Assembly (NCBI RefSeq): GCF_021556435.1 | Contig: NZ_JAKGCU010000001.1 | Span: forward strand, 496,001 to 560,000 | Length of the DNA stretch: 64,000 nt | DNA from: Gordonia tangerina | GTDB lineage: Bacteria; Actinomycetota; Actinomycetes; Mycobacteriales; Mycobacteriaceae | Reading direction: 5' to 3' | In this document: positions 55,600-64,000 of the stretch, in pieces | How positions within the stretch are numbered: the stretch's first letter is position 1 | How the letters are laid out: each line of letters begins with the position of its first letter | Program-made: the position numbers and the translations under genes | Notes under the pieces: model-generated | The model's input: only the letters and a program-made list of their open reading frames with translations | Told to the model about the DNA's origin: nothing | The model's database searches: none

Positions 55600-57540
55600 T
55601 CACGGGGTGACGATGGTGAAATCCGGGTCCGGCGCGTCGAGGTAGCCGACCAGTTCGCGGAACCTGTCGATGTCACCCTCCACGGTGGCCGACCGGACCT
55701 TGACCGCGTCGTCGAGGTCGACTCCACCGAGCAGTATCCCCATCAGCGTCGACTTGCTCAGCGTGAATGTCACATCAGTGGCGTCGGCGGAATCGAGGGG
55801 GACGTCGAAGTGCACGAGCAGACCGTTGCGCAGTTCGGTGCGATGGCGACGATCGAGGCCCGTCAGCACCCAGTCGACGACGATGTGGGCGTCCCAACAC
55901 GCCGGGCCGTCAACGCGGAGACTCACCGCATCGAACAACTGGTCCACCGACATCGCGCCCGCGATGTCCGCCGACGCGGTGGTGGTGGGCGTGCCGACGG
56001 GGCCGTTGCGCAATTCGTGGGCACCCATGAGATAGAAATTGCGCCAGGTGCCGTTCTCCGCGCCGTAGCCGAGCTGCTCGAAGGTGTCGGCCTGCAACTG
56101 TTTCGCTTCGTCGTTGGTCGGGTCAGCGAAGATGACATAATTCAACACGGTTGCCGTCCAACGGAAGTCGCCGTCGTCGAACGTAGCGCGCGCCTTGGTG
56201 ATGACCTCGTCCGCTCCGCCCATGAACTCCACATGACGGCGAGCCGACTCCTCGGGCGGATGCTCCCAGAGGTGCGCTGGGTTGCCGTCGAACCAGCCCA
56301 TGTAGCGCTGATAGATGGCCTTCACGTTGTGACTCACCGAACCGTAATACCCGTGGGTGTGCCAGGCGTTCTCGAGTGCGGGCGGTAGCACGATGTCCTC
56401 GGCGATCTCCAACCCGGTTCTGCCCTGGTTCAACTGCCGCAGTGTCTGATCGTGCAGATAGCCGTACAGGTCTCGTTGCAGCGACAGGAATTCGGTGAGT
56501 TGCTCGGTGCCCCAGGTCGGCCAATGATGGGAGGCGAACAGCACATCGGATCGGGCGGCGAACATGGTGATGGCCTCGGTCAGGTACTTCGACCAGACGT
56601 GCGGATCGCGCACGAGGGCGCCGCGCAGCGTCAGGAGGTTGTGCAGGGTGTGGGTGGCGTTCTCCGCCATGCACAGTGCCCGCATCTGCGGGAAGTGGAA
56701 ATTCATCTCCGCGGGCGCCTCGGTGCCCGGTGTCATCTGGAACTCGATGGTCACACCGTCGACGGTCTCGGTCTGCCCGGTGGTGGTGATGTTGAGCGTC
56801 GGCAGGATCAGGGTTGCCGTTCCGGTGGACGTCGATTGCCCGAGGCCGGCACCCACGGCGCCCTGCGGCCCACGCGGCAATGCGGCTCCGTACATGTACG
56901 CGGCGCGGCGTCCCATTGCCGTTCCGGCATAGACGTTTTCTGCGACCGCGTGCTCGACCATGCCGACCGGCGCGATGATCGCGCACTCCCCGGCATCGAC
57001 GGCCTCCTGGCTGATCACACCCTTCACGCCGCCGAAATGGTCGATGTGCGAATGGGTGTAGATGACCGCCTTCACCGGACGTGCGCCCCGATGCTCCCGG
57101 TACAGTCGCAATCCCGCTGCGGCGGTCTCGGCCGAGATCAACGGATCGATGATGATCACGCCCTCGTCGCCCTCGATCACCGTCATATTCGACAGGTCGA
57201 GACCACGCAGCTGATAGATTCGATCGGCGACCTCGAAGAGTCCTTGTTGTGCCACCAGACCCGACTGACGCCACAGACTGGGATTGGCCGTGGGCGGGCA
57301 GTCCTCGGCAAGGAAGCCGAATTCGTCGCAATCCCAGGCCGTTGCACCGTCGGCCCGCGAGATCACGGCAGGGTCGAGCTTCGCGATGAGGCCGCGGGCC
57401 GCATCGTCGACATCATGCGTGTCGTCGAAGGGCAACGTCGCGTGCGCGTCCGAGTTCGCTGCCGCCACTGCTTGACTGGCTTCACGGGGACTCCCCACGG
57501 AGATCACCTCTTCTGTGTTGTCATCGACATACGGGTTCAC
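55600..57540 (-). CDS. alkyl sulfatase (metallo-beta-lactamase fold, SdsA/BDS1-like)
   Basis: 646 residues from the GTG at 57540; the frame opens with TTG at 57600. The metal site THSHIDHFGGVK lies near residue 160, with SHHWPTWG further on. The usual order for class III alkyl sulfatases follows: MBL domain, dimerisation helices (RRHVEFMGGADEV) and a C-terminal SCP2-like domain (about 520-640). The enzyme cleaves alkyl sulfate esters such as SDS to alcohol and sulfate. No signal peptide is seen. It stands alone. Confidence 0.9.
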   Translation of the reverse strand: MNPYVDDNTEEVISVGSPREASQAVAAANSDAHATLPFDDTHDVDDAARGLIAKLDPAVISRADGATAWDCDEFGFLAEDCPPTANPSLWRQSGLVAQQGLFEVADRIYQLRGLDLSNMTVIEGDEGVIIIDPLISAETAAAGLRLYREHRGARPVKAVIYTHSHIDHFGGVKGVISQEAVDAGECAIIAPVGMVEHAVAENVYAGTAMGRRAAYMYGAALPRGPQGAVGAGLGQSTSTGTATLILPTLNITTTGQTETVDGVTIEFQMTPGTEAPAEMNFHFPQMRALCMAENATHTLHNLLTLRGALVRDPHVWSKYLTEAITMFAARSDVLFASHHWPTWGTEQLTEFLSLQRDLYGYLHDQTLRQLNQGRTGLEIAEDIVLPPALENAWHTHGYYGSVSHNVKAIYQRYMGWFDGNPAHLWEHPPEESARRHVEFMGGADEVITKARATFDDGDFRWTATVLNYVIFADPTNDEAKQLQADTFEQLGYGAENGTWRNFYLMGAHELRNGPVGTPTTTASADIAGAMSVDQLFDAVSLRVDGPACWDAHIVVDWVLTGLDRRHRTELRNGLLVHFDVPLDSADATDVTFTLSKSTLMGILLGGVDLDDAVKVRSATVEGDIDRFRELVGYLDAPDPDFTIVTP

Positions 57541-57619
57541 ACCGCGCCTGGTGTAGCTCGCATCTCTACCATCGCAGAGCAGACGCCACGTCGTCGGCAA
57601 AGTGGCCGACAGGTGAAGA

Positions 57620-58618
57620 TCAGTCGGCCTGCGTCCGTCCCCCGACGGTGTGCACCACGACGACCTGCGGGTCCCACGGCACCAGGTCGTCGACGGTGTG
57701 CTGGAGGTCGTCCACCGGTGGCAGTTGCTGTGGCGCCAGCACGCTGATCGTCACCGCATTTCCGCTCCACGACACATCGGTCACTTCCGCGGTGTCGTAT
57801 CCGGCGTCAGACAGCCACTGGTCGGTCGCAGTGGCAATCTGGCGGGACCAGAGCGACGACAAGGAGTTGGCGACCATCGGGATCGCCACCACGACGAGCG
57901 CGACGGTCAGCACCACATACGCGCGTACACGCGGCCGCTGCGGACCCGCGCCGGCCTGCACGGCGAGTTCGGCGGCCTCGCGACCGTATCGTCCGATGGT
58001 CAGGATGATCGTGGCAGTGATGATCATGGCGATCACATTCGACGCGAACAGCACGAACGCGCCCAGCGCCAACGACGGCGCTCCCGAACCGAGACAGACC
58101 CCGACCACCCCGAGCGGCGGCACCAACGAGATGGCGATGGCGACGCCGGGCAGGACGTCGCCGACGTCGCGCCGGGTGATTGCGATGGCGCCGACCAGGC
58201 CGGTCGCGATGGCCGCCAAGAGGTCCACCAGGGTGGGGGAGGTGCGCCCGAGGACCTGCGAATTGGCCAGCACGTTGGTCGGGTTGGGCAACAGCTGCGC
58301 CATGACCGCGCCCAATGCGGTCACCAGCACCACCCCGATGACGATGTAGCCGACACTCGACAAGATCAGTCGTCCACGCGCGGTCACGATCCCGAGCCCG
58401 ACGCCCAGGATCGGGGTGGACAGCGGTGCGACGATCATCGCGCCGATGACGGTGGCGGTGCTGTCGGCGACCACGCCGGCAACCGCGATGATCCCCGAGA
58501 GCGTGAGCATGATCCAGAATGCGGACTGCTTCGAGAGTCGTTCGCCGACCGAAAAATCGAGCCGTTCGGCCAGCTCATCGAGGGTGCGGCGTTGGGAGTC
58601 GGGGATGAGTGTGAGCAC
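57620..58618 (-). CDS. DUF389 (TIGR00341) membrane protein
   Basis: 332 residues from the GTG at 58618, which follows AAGAAAGG. At least six hydrophobic helices and the DUF389 core (STATVIGAMIVAPLSTPILG, ITRRDVGDVLPGVAIAISLV, PPLGVVGV). The N- and C-terminal parts are soluble (LTLIPDSQRRTLDELAERL; DDLQHTVDDLVPWDPQVVVV). Function is not established. The frame extends to 58978 antisense to the MFS gene. Divergent from the MFS transporter. Confidence 0.88.
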   Translation of the reverse strand: MLTLIPDSQRRTLDELAERLDFSVGERLSKQSAFWIMLTLSGIIAVAGVVADSTATVIGAMIVAPLSTPILGVGLGIVTARGRLILSSVGYIVIGVVLVTALGAVMAQLLPNPTNVLANSQVLGRTSPTLVDLLAAIATGLVGAIAITRRDVGDVLPGVAIAISLVPPLGVVGVCLGSGAPSLALGAFVLFASNVIAMIITATIILTIGRYGREAAELAVQAGAGPQRPRVRAYVVLTVALVVVAIPMVANSLSSLWSRQIATATDQWLSDAGYDTAEVTDVSWSGNAVTISVLAPQQLPPVDDLQHTVDDLVPWDPQVVVVHTVGGRTQAD

Positions 58619-58787
58619 CGTTGTGGCGCCTTTCTTCTCGACGACACCACCGGGCCTGGTGTGTCTTTCGTCGGTGATCTTAGGCCGCAATCGCCGACAG
58701 GCCCCATCAGGCGGCGGAATGTCGCCCGAACGTGACTCCGGCAGTTCGAATTCCCTGGCGTGCGCATCCTCGGCGCTCGGATCGTCG

Positions 58788-58793
58788 TACTCT
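58788..58793 (+). promoter_or_regulatory. -10 element of a leaderless MFS gene promoter
   Basis: TACTCT ends six bases before the GTG at 58800; no Shine-Dalgarno. Confidence 0.45.
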
Positions 58794-58799
58794 TGACGC

Positions 58800-60389
58800 G
58801 TGACGGCGCCCGTATCGAAGCCCGACGACGACGGTGTCGCGCCCGCGCGCGCGGGCCGAGTCCTGACCGCGCTGATCCTCGTGGCGGGGGTCGCCAACAT
58901 CAATCTCGCGGTCGCCAACGTCGCTTTGCCCGACATCGGCGAGGCACTCGACGCCAGCTCCACGCAACTGAACCTCATCGCGGTCGGCTATTCACTCGGG
59001 CTGGCCGCCTCGGTGCTCTACTTCGGTGCCCTCGGCGACAGGTACGGCCGCAAACGCATGCTCGTGTTCGGTATGTCGCTGTCGATCCCGGCCTCGCTGG
59101 TGGCCGGATTCGCGCCGTCGTTCGAGGTGTTGTTCGGGGCCCGGGTGGTGGGCGGTATCTCAGCGGGCCTGGCGTTTCCCACCACTCTGGCGGTGATCAC
59201 CGCCCTGTGGTCGGGCGCTCGGCGCACCAAGGCGATCGCGGCCTGGTCGGCTCTGGGCGCGGCCATCTCGGCGTCCGGCCCGGTGCTGTCGGGGGGACTG
59301 CTCGAAGTGTTCAAGTGGAACGCGGTATTCCTCGTCACCCTTCCGTTGGCCGTGATCGCCCTGATCGGCGCCTGGTTCCTCGTTCCCTCCGACAGCGGAG
59401 ACACCGCCGCCACCGTCGACAACCTCGGCGGTGTCCTGTCGATCGTGCTCGTGGGCGCGACGGTGCTCGCGCTCAACTTCGCCCCGTTGGGTGACAAGGG
59501 CACCGCGGTAGTGATCCTCACCGCCATCGCACTCGTCGCTGCGCTGGGCTTCGTGGTGCGCCAACTCCGAGTCCGGGTACCGCTGTTCGACCTGCGGATC
59601 GCGCGTCGCCGAACCTTCTGGGTGGCGGCCGTCGGCGGCATCATCATTTTCGGCACCTTGATGGGTGCGATGTTCATCGGGCAGCAGTTCCTGCAGAACG
59701 TGTTGGGCTACTCCACGCTGGAGGCGGGCGCGATGATCCTGCCCGCGGCTCTGGCGATGGTGGTGGTGGCCCCACAGTCGGCCAAGCTCGTCGAGGCCCT
59801 GGGCTCCCGGTTCACCCTCCTGCTCGGCTACGCGTTCATCGTCGCCGGGTTGGTGGTCGCCTACCTCACCTGGGACGAGGGTGCGTCGGTGTGGGTCGTC
59901 ATTGCCGCCTACTTCTTGATCGGTGTCGGTGTGGGCTTCGCCGGCACGCCCGCATCGCACTCGTTGACCGGGTCGGTGCCCGTGCAGCGCGCCGGCATGG
60001 CATCGAGTATGTCCGACCTCCAGCGTGACCTCGGTGGCGCCATCATGCAGTCGCTGCTCGGGGCCATCCTCACCGCGGGCTACGCGAAGTCGCTGTCGGC
60101 CTCGATTGCCGCGTCGCCGCAAGCCGACGAGATCACCGCGCAGAGCGAGGCCGCGCTCACCAAATCCTTCTCCAGCGCCGAGGTATTGGCGTCACGCTAC
60201 CCGCAATATGCCGACCAGATCATCGCCGCTGCGCGAAATGCCTTCGTGGACGGCGATACTCGTGCCTACGGGGCGGCGATTGCGGTGGTGGTGCTCGGTG
60301 CCCTGATCGTTCTGTTCGGCTACCCCGGGCACGCCCGCGAGCGCGAGGCGATGGCGCGCTACGCCGCACAGCAGCGCCTGACGGACTGA
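58800..60389 (+). CDS. MFS transporter, DHA2-like
   Basis: 529 residues with about 14 membrane helices, typical of the 14-helix drug:H+ antiporter group. Motif A appears as FGALGDRYGRKRMLVFG between helices 2 and 3; motif C-like GAAISASGPVLSGGLLE lies in helix 5. A long soluble loop near the C-terminus (about 430-485) precedes the last helix. It probably exports a toxic or hydrophobic compound; specificity unknown. GTG start. Divergent from the DUF389 gene. Confidence 0.92.
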   Translation: MTAPVSKPDDDGVAPARAGRVLTALILVAGVANINLAVANVALPDIGEALDASSTQLNLIAVGYSLGLAASVLYFGALGDRYGRKRMLVFGMSLSIPASLVAGFAPSFEVLFGARVVGGISAGLAFPTTLAVITALWSGARRTKAIAAWSALGAAISASGPVLSGGLLEVFKWNAVFLVTLPLAVIALIGAWFLVPSDSGDTAATVDNLGGVLSIVLVGATVLALNFAPLGDKGTAVVILTAIALVAALGFVVRQLRVRVPLFDLRIARRRTFWVAAVGGIIIFGTLMGAMFIGQQFLQNVLGYSTLEAGAMILPAALAMVVVAPQSAKLVEALGSRFTLLLGYAFIVAGLVVAYLTWDEGASVWVVIAAYFLIGVGVGFAGTPASHSLTGSVPVQRAGMASSMSDLQRDLGGAIMQSLLGAILTAGYAKSLSASIAASPQADEITAQSEAALTKSFSSAEVLASRYPQYADQIIAAARNAFVDGDTRAYGAAIAVVVLGALIVLFGYPGHAREREAMARYAAQQRLTD

Positions 60390-60521
60390 CCGGCCGCACC
60401 GCTTCGGGACCTCCTCTGGGCAGTGTCCGAAATGTGACGATAAGCATTGTCGCGATCGCACAGATCCGCACTTTCTGGGTCACTTGTCCCATCACTACCT
60501 GCGGGGTCACACTCGCGCACA

Positions 60522-60575
60522 GTGAATTTCACTTCGTGAAACAGCTTGACACCGGTGTAAGGCAGACGCTACTTT
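60522..60575 (+). promoter_or_regulatory. promoter and overlapping palindromic operator of the ABC receptor gene
   Basis: TTGACA (60546-60551), 18-bp spacer and TACTTT (60570-60575) make a strong promoter. Just upstream lie two overlapping palindromes, GTGAATTTCAC (60522-60532) and TTTCACTTCGTGAAA (60527-60541), a probable regulator site. The 5' leader of about 125 bases contains a GTGGCCC...GGGCCAC stem. The rest of 60390-60521 shows nothing recognisable. Confidence 0.55.
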
Positions 60576-60708
60576 CCGAGTGGCCCAGATCACATCAGGC
60601 GGATCGGGCCACCGAACCGCCGCCGGTGGTCCGGTGCTCAAATCTGGAACTCGAAGCCCTACCGGGTCGAACAGTCGTGCCCGGAACCGGCGGGAAAGGC
60701 ATGTGAGT

Positions 60709-61971
60709 ATGCGTAGGAGAACTGGCCGCGTCTTCGCGGCCGCCGTGGCAGCGGCGTGTGTATTCTCCGTTGTCTCGTGCAGCAGCGACGATGACAGCGG
60801 TTCCGGCAGCACCGGGGTGGCCGAGGGGAGCGGAACCGCGGCCGCCGGTGACCCGATCCGGGTCGGCCTGTTCAATCCCTCGCAGGGGCCCGGCACCCAA
60901 CCGGGTGTGACCACCGGCAAGGACGCCGCCGTCGAGTACATCAACAACCAGATCGGTGGGATCAACGGTCGGCCCATCGAGGTCATCGACTGCGGGATCG
61001 ACCAGACCGCGCCGGAGTCCACGATCTCGTGCGCGAACCAGTTCGTCCAAGCAGGTGTCGTCGCCGCGATCGACGGATACAACTCCGAATCCCAGGCAGC
61101 GATGCCGATTCTCACCTCGGCCGGCATCCCGATGGTCGGCCAGATCCCGTTCAACACGGCGACCGGCGCCGAGGCGGCCAACCGGGTGTACTTCGGCCCG
61201 CCCGCGGCCGCGTTCCTCGTCGGATTCATGCAGTCCCTGAAGGCGGCCGAGAAGGAGTCCCTGACCCTCGCGAATGCCGATCTGCCGCAGGCGCATCAGG
61301 TGTTCGACACCCTCATGGTGCCGCTGGGCCAGCAACTCCAGATCGACGTCAAGGGGGTGTACTACCCGCCGGCCGGACCCAACTACACCGCGCTGGCCAC
61401 CACTCTCGCCGACGGTGACCCCGCGGCTGCCGGCCTGATGACGTCGGCGAACGAGAACAACTGCACCAAGCTGTCGCAGTCGCTGCGGTCGGTCGGCTAC
61501 CAGGGCACTATGTTCATGGCTGCGTGCACCGAGTTCATCGACACCATGGGTGCCCAGGCCGTGGGCGCGCAAACGTACTCGCCGATCTGGCAGCCGCCGG
61601 CGCTCGAGTCGGCGCCTGAAGAGGTCAAGGAGAACGTGCAGATCTCTGAGCAGTACGTCGACGAGGCCGGAGGCAGCGGCGGCTTCTACGCCTACGGGAT
61701 GTTCGCAACGCTCGTTGACTTCGTGAACGGACTGAACACGGCCGGCGTCACCGACTTCACCGGGCCGGGCGTGCTGGCCGGGCTGAAGGGGCTCACCGAC
61801 TTCCAGAGCTTCGCCGGTCCGACCCTCACCTGCGGCAAGGAGACGACCCCGAACTGCACCACCGAGATGCTGCTGTTCGAGGTCACCGGTGACAACAAGA
61901 CCGAACCGGTCGGCGGTGGCTACATCACGCCGAACCCGGAGGTCCTCAAGATGATCCCGGGCGCCATCTGA
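60709..61971 (+). CDS. branched-chain amino-acid-type ABC substrate-binding lipoprotein
   Basis: 420 residues from the ATG at 60709 (GGGAAAGG nine bases upstream; GTG 60703 is too close to it). Basic start, hydrophobic helix and lipobox FSVVSC give a lipoprotein; then a Ser/Gly-rich linker and a LivJ-type (Peripla_BP_6) fold: IRVGLFNPSQGPGTQPGV, AAVEYINNQIGGINGRPIEV, VVAAIDGYNSES, GYQGTMFMAACTEF. It captures an amino acid or similar small acid or amide for the permease encoded next. The actual ligand is unknown. Frames extending upstream are unsupported. Confidence 0.9.
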   Translation: MRRRTGRVFAAAVAAACVFSVVSCSSDDDSGSGSTGVAEGSGTAAAGDPIRVGLFNPSQGPGTQPGVTTGKDAAVEYINNQIGGINGRPIEVIDCGIDQTAPESTISCANQFVQAGVVAAIDGYNSESQAAMPILTSAGIPMVGQIPFNTATGAEAANRVYFGPPAAAFLVGFMQSLKAAEKESLTLANADLPQAHQVFDTLMVPLGQQLQIDVKGVYYPPAGPNYTALATTLADGDPAAAGLMTSANENNCTKLSQSLRSVGYQGTMFMAACTEFIDTMGAQAVGAQTYSPIWQPPALESAPEEVKENVQISEQYVDEAGGSGGFYAYGMFATLVDFVNGLNTAGVTDFTGPGVLAGLKGLTDFQSFAGPTLTCGKETTPNCTTEMLLFEVTGDNKTEPVGGGYITPNPEVLKMIPGAI

Positions 61972-61989
61972 GTCCTCTCACACCGGGTC

Positions 61990-62027
61990 GGGGGGGGGGG
62001 GCCGGCGGCCCCCCCCCCCCCCCCCCC
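61990..62027. repeat. G12/C19 homopolymer hairpin between receptor and permease genes
   Basis: Twelve G (61990-62001), seven bases CCGGCGG, then nineteen C (62009-62027). The tracts can pair into a 12-bp all-GC stem. It begins 18 bases after the receptor stop. Such long homopolymers are prone to slippage in the cell and to sequencing or assembly error, so exact lengths should be treated with caution. Confidence 0.7.
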
Positions 62028-62080
62028 GTCTCTTTCCGTGTTCGCGCGCTTCGCCGGCGCACCGATCGATTGGTTCGGTA

Positions 62081-64000
62081 ATGGGGCAATTCCTGCAGTT
62101 CGTCTTTCTCGGTCTCTCGACCGGTGCGGTGTACGCCGTTCTCGCATCGTCGCTGGTCGGCGTGTACGCCGCGACCGGTGTCATCAACTTCGCGCAGGGC
62201 ACGCTCGGGCTGTGGGCGGTCTACACGGTCGCCGCACTGCGTAGCGACGGAGAGCTGGTTCTCCCCATCGGTCACATCCCGATCGGTAGCGCCGACGACC
62301 CGGTCTCGATGGGCCCGGCGATCATCATCGGCGTGCTCTCGGCCGTTCTCTGGGCCATCGTCGCGCACTATCTCGTCTTTCGGCCGCTGCGGCATGCGCC
62401 GGTGCTGGCGCAGGTGGTGGCGTCGGTCGGTCTGATGCTCTTCATCCAGGCGCTCGTACATCTCCGCTTCGACACCGAAGGTCTGCTGGCCCTGCGGATT
62501 CTGCCCGACGACACGATCGAGTTCGCCGGCGCAGTCGTCAACGTCTCCGACCTGATCCTGGCCGGCATCGCGATCGTGATCGCCGCACTGTTCTGGGCAT
62601 ACTTCAAGCTCACCCGGCTCGGTGTGGCGACCCGCGCCGGCGCCGAGGACGAACTCGCCGCGCGGCTCGTCGGATACTCACCTGATCGTCTCGCCGCTGT
62701 CGTCTGGGTGATCACCGGCGCCGCAACGGGTCTGATCGCGGTCCTGGCTGCCTTCACGATCGGACTCAGCGTCACCAGCTACACCTTCTACGTGATCCCG
62801 GCTCTCGCCGTCGCACTACTCGGTCGACTCACATCCTTCGGAATCGCCTGCGCAGGTGGACTTTTCCTCGGAGCTTTCCAGGCGGTCATCACGTGGTTGA
62901 CCACCAAGGACTGGTGGCCCGAATGGGCGCAGGCGGGCTTGGGTGATGCCGTACCGTTCGTCCTCATCGTCATCGCGCTGTTCCTGATGGGTGGACGGAT
63001 TCCCTCCCGCGGTTCACTGGGCGAGGTGAAGATGCCTGCGGTCCGCATCCCACACATCCGTCCCATTCCGACGATCACCGTGCTGGCCGCGGTGACGGCC
63101 GCCATCTTCTTCACGGAGGGGACGTGGCGCTTCGGTGTCGTCACCTCGGTGATCTTGTCGCTGATCGCGTTGTCGCTGGTGTTGCTCACCGGCTATCTGG
63201 GTCAGATCTCGCTGGCGTCCATGGCTTTTGCCGGCGCCGCCGGGTTCGCGTTGTCGAAGCTGACGGTGAACTGGAATGTGCCCTTCCCGTTCAGCATCCT
63301 GTTCGCCGCGCTGATCGCCACCGGCTTGGGCATCCTGGTCGGCGTACCCGCATTGCGTATCCGTGGCGCCCAACTCGCCGTGGTCACCCTGGCCGCGGCG
63401 ATCGCGATCCAGGGTTTCGTGTTCAACAATCCGGGAATCACCGCCTACGAGGGCAATCTGATCACGGATCCGACGCTGTTCGGCATCGATCTCGGTGTGC
63501 GTGACGGCACAAACCTGGTGACCCTGCGGTTCTCGCTGATGGTTCTCGTGGTGGTCACCATCGCCACGCTGGCGGTGATGCGTCTGATGGCCGGGTCCAC
63601 CGGGCGTGCCTTCCTGGCGGTGCGATCCAACGAGCGAGCCGCGGCCGCGGTCGGGATCAACGTGGCATCGACCAAGTTGCTCGGCTTCGCGCTCTCGGCC
63701 TTCCTCGCCGGCGTCGGCGGCTGCCTGATTGGCTACAGCCGAGGCCAGCTGTCGGCGGGATCGTTCACCGTGATGGTCGGTCTGATCCTGCTCGCCATGA
63801 CCTATGTCGGCGGCATCACGTCGGTGTCCGGTGCATTCATCGCCGGCATCGTCGGACCGCTTGGTGTGGGCTACGTCTTCCTCAACCAGACGTTGGCCCT
63901 CGGTGAGTACTACGAGATCATCGCTGCGGCAGGCCTGTTGCTGGCGGCGATCCTCAATCCGGTCGGCATGGCCGGCGCGTTCACCGAGCTCGGCGACAAG
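62081..64000 (+). CDS. fused LivH-LivM branched-chain amino-acid-type ABC permease (3' end outside window)
   Basis: 640 codons are visible with no stop. Residues 1-300 are LivH-like (GLSTGAVYAVLASSLVGVYA, TGVINFAQGTLGLWAVYT) with about eight helices; from about 345 a LivM-like half follows (LLTGYLGQISLASMAFAGAA, VPALRIRGAQLAVVTLAAAI, STGRAFLAVRSNERAAAAVG). A charged linker joins them. The translocation pathway for the upstream receptor's ligand would thus be one polypeptide. ATPase genes (LivG/LivF) presumably follow. ATG at 62081 lacks a clear ribosome site; no upstream in-frame start is apparent. Confidence 0.92.
   Translation, partial: MGQFLQFVFLGLSTGAVYAVLASSLVGVYAATGVINFAQGTLGLWAVYTVAALRSDGELVLPIGHIPIGSADDPVSMGPAIIIGVLSAVLWAIVAHYLVFRPLRHAPVLAQVVASVGLMLFIQALVHLRFDTEGLLALRILPDDTIEFAGAVVNVSDLILAGIAIVIAALFWAYFKLTRLGVATRAGAEDELAARLVGYSPDRLAAVVWVITGAATGLIAVLAAFTIGLSVTSYTFYVIPALAVALLGRLTSFGIACAGGLFLGAFQAVITWLTTKDWWPEWAQAGLGDAVPFVLIVIALFLMGGRIPSRGSLGEVKMPAVRIPHIRPIPTITVLAAVTAAIFFTEGTWRFGVVTSVILSLIALSLVLLTGYLGQISLASMAFAGAAGFALSKLTVNWNVPFPFSILFAALIATGLGILVGVPALRIRGAQLAVVTLAAAIAIQGFVFNNPGITAYEGNLITDPTLFGIDLGVRDGTNLVTLRFSLMVLVVVTIATLAVMRLMAGSTGRAFLAVRSNERAAAAVGINVASTKLLGFALSAFLAGVGGCLIGYSRGQLSAGSFTVMVGLILLAMTYVGGITSVSGAFIAGIVGPLGVGYVFLNQTLALGEYYEIIAAAGLLLAAILNPVGMAGAFTELGDK

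Overview
The window is about 64 kb of high-GC actinobacterial chromosome. Several features place it in the Mycobacteriales, most likely Gordonia or a close relative such as Williamsia or Rhodococcus: an F420-dependent glucose-6-phosphate dehydrogenase next to pta and ackA; the PknG-GlnH-GlnX kinase cassette followed by mutT3 and thiE/thiO/thiS/thiG, in the order of Mycobacterium tuberculosis Rv0407-Rv0417; a plsB-plsC-wax ester synthase/DGAT operon like Rv2482c-Rv2484c; and two DUF222/HNH (13E12-type) genes. The genus is inferred from gene content and order, not from a database search. No rRNA, tRNA, prophage, insertion sequence or CRISPR array was recognised.

Layout. 1-6.5 kb: cell-surface sugar region (rmlB start, rmlA, rmlC, a DUF2304 protein, two family 2 glycosyltransferases, a Wzx-like flippase, an M1 peptidase). 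6.6-15.5 kb: DoxX protein; a giant Pls-type synthetase (adenylation, carrier, six membrane segments, three left-handed beta-helix domains); alpha/beta hydrolase; DUF202 protein; F420-dependent PPOX protein; an ABC exporter under a SoxR-like box. 15.7-32.5 kb: fgd, TetR, FAD-linked oxidase, pta-ackA, then pknG-glnH-glnX on the other strand, mutT3, a stand-alone LeuA regulatory-domain gene with a possible attenuator, and the thiamine genes with a TPP riboswitch. 32.5-35.6 kb: DUF222/HNH gene bracketed by direct repeats, and an MpaB/Lcp-like oxygenase divergent from a TetR regulator. 36.3-46.3 kb: ABC transporter pair, a LAL-type LuxR regulator, and plsB-plsC-WS/DGAT. 46.3-53.3 kb: phosphoribosyltransferase, NTF2-like protein, SCO6745-family protein, DMT-like transporter, ATP-grasp protein, guanine deaminase, a tiny secreted peptide and a GAP-family membrane protein. 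53.3-64 kb: second DUF222/HNH gene, alkyl sulfatase, DUF389 membrane protein, MFS transporter, and a branched-chain amino-acid-type ABC system (lipoprotein receptor plus a fused LivH-LivM permease that runs off the end).

How the genes work together. Fgd supplies reduced F420, used by proteins such as the PPOX-fold enzyme at 13.2 kb. Pta/AckA interconvert acetyl-CoA and acetate. GlnH and GlnX pass amino-acid availability to PknG, which in mycobacteria controls 2-oxoglutarate metabolism through GarA. PlsB, PlsC and WS/DGAT cover acyl transfer from glycerol-3-phosphate to storage lipid. ThiE/ThiO/ThiS/ThiG make thiamine phosphate, with TPP feedback.

Most interesting non-coding signals: many genes have a TANNNT hexamer 6-7 bases before the start codon (leaderless transcription), which settles several starts; a SoxR-type palindrome in a 19-bp promoter spacer; a leader-peptide/hairpin arrangement before the LeuA-domain gene; a dispersed 21-bp-period intergenic motif; long intergenic palindromes; and a G12...C19 homopolymer hairpin between the ABC receptor and permease genes. 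Within coding sequence, the N-terminus of PknG carries six copies of a VGTQ repeat.
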